From assembly GCF_030410395.1 (NCBI RefSeq), contig NZ_JAUHHF010000002.1, positions 124,001-188,000 on the forward strand: a DNA stretch of 64,000 nucleotides, given 5' to 3'. Below the pieces are notes generated by a model. The model was not told the DNA's origin. It saw only the letters and a list, made by a program, of their open reading frames with translations, and did no database searches. The position numbers and the translations under genes were made by a program. Position 1 is the stretch's first letter; every line of letters starts with the position of its first letter. The DNA is from Zwartia panacis (GTDB taxonomy: Bacteria; Pseudomonadota; Gammaproteobacteria; Burkholderiales; Burkholderiaceae_B). This document shows positions 63,600 to 64,000 of this stretch, piece after piece.

Positions 63600-64000
63600 T
63601 TACTTCAGAACGCCTTTGGCGCGCAAAGCCTGATCGACCCAGCTGCGATCCAGCGTGCCCTTGGCGATTTTGGCGAAAATCTCTTTTTCTTTCTTTTCGA
63701 TTTCGGCGACTGTTTTTGCGAGTTGATCGGCGATTTCAGGACGAATCGCGAACACCCCATCGTGATCACCCACAATGATGTCGCCCGGATGCACCACCAT
63801 GCCATCGACACAGACGGTGACATTGATCTCGCCGGGGCCTTCTTTGTAAGGACCGCGATGGGAGATTGAACGCGCGAAAACAGGGAATTTACCTTTGCTC
63901 AACGCGTCATAGTCGCGGATGGGGCCATCGATCACAAAACCAGCGATTTTGCGACTTTCTGCGAGAGTCGACATGATTTCACCGATGATGGCGTTGCGCT
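63600..64000 (-). CDS. RraA family protein (HMG/CHA aldolase-like), partial
   Basis: The frame is open to the window edge and ends at 63600, so the N-terminal part is missing. Visible parts are ...RNAIIGEIMSTLAESRKIAG, then FVIDGPIRDYDAL and VVHPGDIIVGDHDGVFAI, the usual RraA/4-hydroxy-4-methyl-2-oxoglutarate aldolase stretches that bind metal and pyruvate. Such proteins are either class II pyruvate aldolases/decarboxylases or RNase E inhibitors; next to a hydroxyacid dehydrogenase and a Bug receptor a catabolic aldolase is more likely. An internal ATG at 63974 should not be taken as its start. Confidence 0.88.
   Translation of the reverse strand, partial: RNAIIGEIMSTLAESRKIAGFVIDGPIRDYDALSKGKFPVFARSISHRGPYKEGPGEINVTVCVDGMVVHPGDIIVGDHDGVFAIRPEIADQLAKTVAEIEKKEKEIFAKIAKGTLDRSWVDQALRAKGVLK

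Noticed and set aside
1-64000. CRISPR arrays, rRNA genes, transposases, integrases or phage genes
   Set aside because: No spaced direct repeats, rRNA-like sequence or transposase/integrase motif were seen on either strand.

Overview
The window looks like a chromosomal segment of a betaproteobacterium, most likely Burkholderiales and close to the Alcaligenaceae (Bordetella/Achromobacter type). The evidence is the gene order bamE(end)-dapB, aat-bpt-pyrD, dusB-fis-purH-ruvC-ruvA and glnS-minC-minD-minE, a phasin gene, and four separate tripartite-transporter (Bug/TctC-type) periplasmic receptors. I see no rRNA operon, prophage, insertion sequence or CRISPR array. Coding density is very high: no stretch over 300 bases lacks a gene, and many neighbours overlap by 4 bases (ATGA) or converge with overlapping 3' ends.

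Layout. 1-8.7 kb: end of bamE, dapB, murB, tRNA-Gly, a Bug receptor, tRNA-Cys, then a run of plus-strand genes (MFS transporter, conserved hypothetical, NUDIX hydrolase, aat, bpt, pyrD). 8.7-15.3 kb: mostly minus strand (phasin, IclR regulator, CinA-like protein, EI24 membrane protein, RhlE helicase, AzlC/AzlD exporter) with one thioredoxin-like gene on plus. 15.4-23.7 kb: zinc-finger protein, NTF2-like protein, YheT hydrolase, BepA protease, galU, CtaG-like protein, pepP, TM2 protein, UbiH-like hydroxylase. 23.7-34.2 kb: dusB-fis-purH-ruvC-ruvA, then an aminotransferase and a minus-strand metabolic operon (ammonia-lyase, two SDR proteins, Bug receptor) that separates ruvA from ruvB. 34.3-41.8 kb: recQ, glnS, minCDE, ettA. 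41.9-53.6 kb: an acidic protein, a tiny membrane protein, a CoA-transferase/IclR/acyl-CoA dehydrogenase/Bug cluster, and a complete peptide-type ABC importer behind a cyclase-family hydrolase gene. 53.8-64 kb: a 43-residue basic protein gene, a double-length UvrA, pabB-pabC, and a catabolic set (Bug receptor, D-2-hydroxyacid dehydrogenase, RraA-family protein cut by the window edge).

How the genes work together. The housekeeping blocks cover lysine/peptidoglycan precursors (DapB, MurB), N-end-rule tagging (Aat, Bpt), recombination and repair (RuvC/A/B, RecQ, UvrA-like), division-site placement (MinCDE) and folate precursor synthesis (PabB/PabC). Between them lie small accessory modules for organic acids and peptides, each built from a solute receptor plus one to three enzymes and sometimes an IclR regulator. 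No TctA/TctB membrane partner is in the window, so the four Bug receptors must work with membrane components encoded elsewhere or have a sensing role.

The items most worth a second look are the 1869-residue UvrA-UvrA tandem protein, the 43-residue highly basic protein gene with its own ribosome site and one-directional terminator, a perfect inverted repeat between the CoA-transferase and IclR genes, a phasin promoter whose start point is overlaid by a TGC-rich dyad, and a terminator-like hairpin for dapB inside the 3' end of murB. I did not find a clear-cut undescribed multi-gene system.
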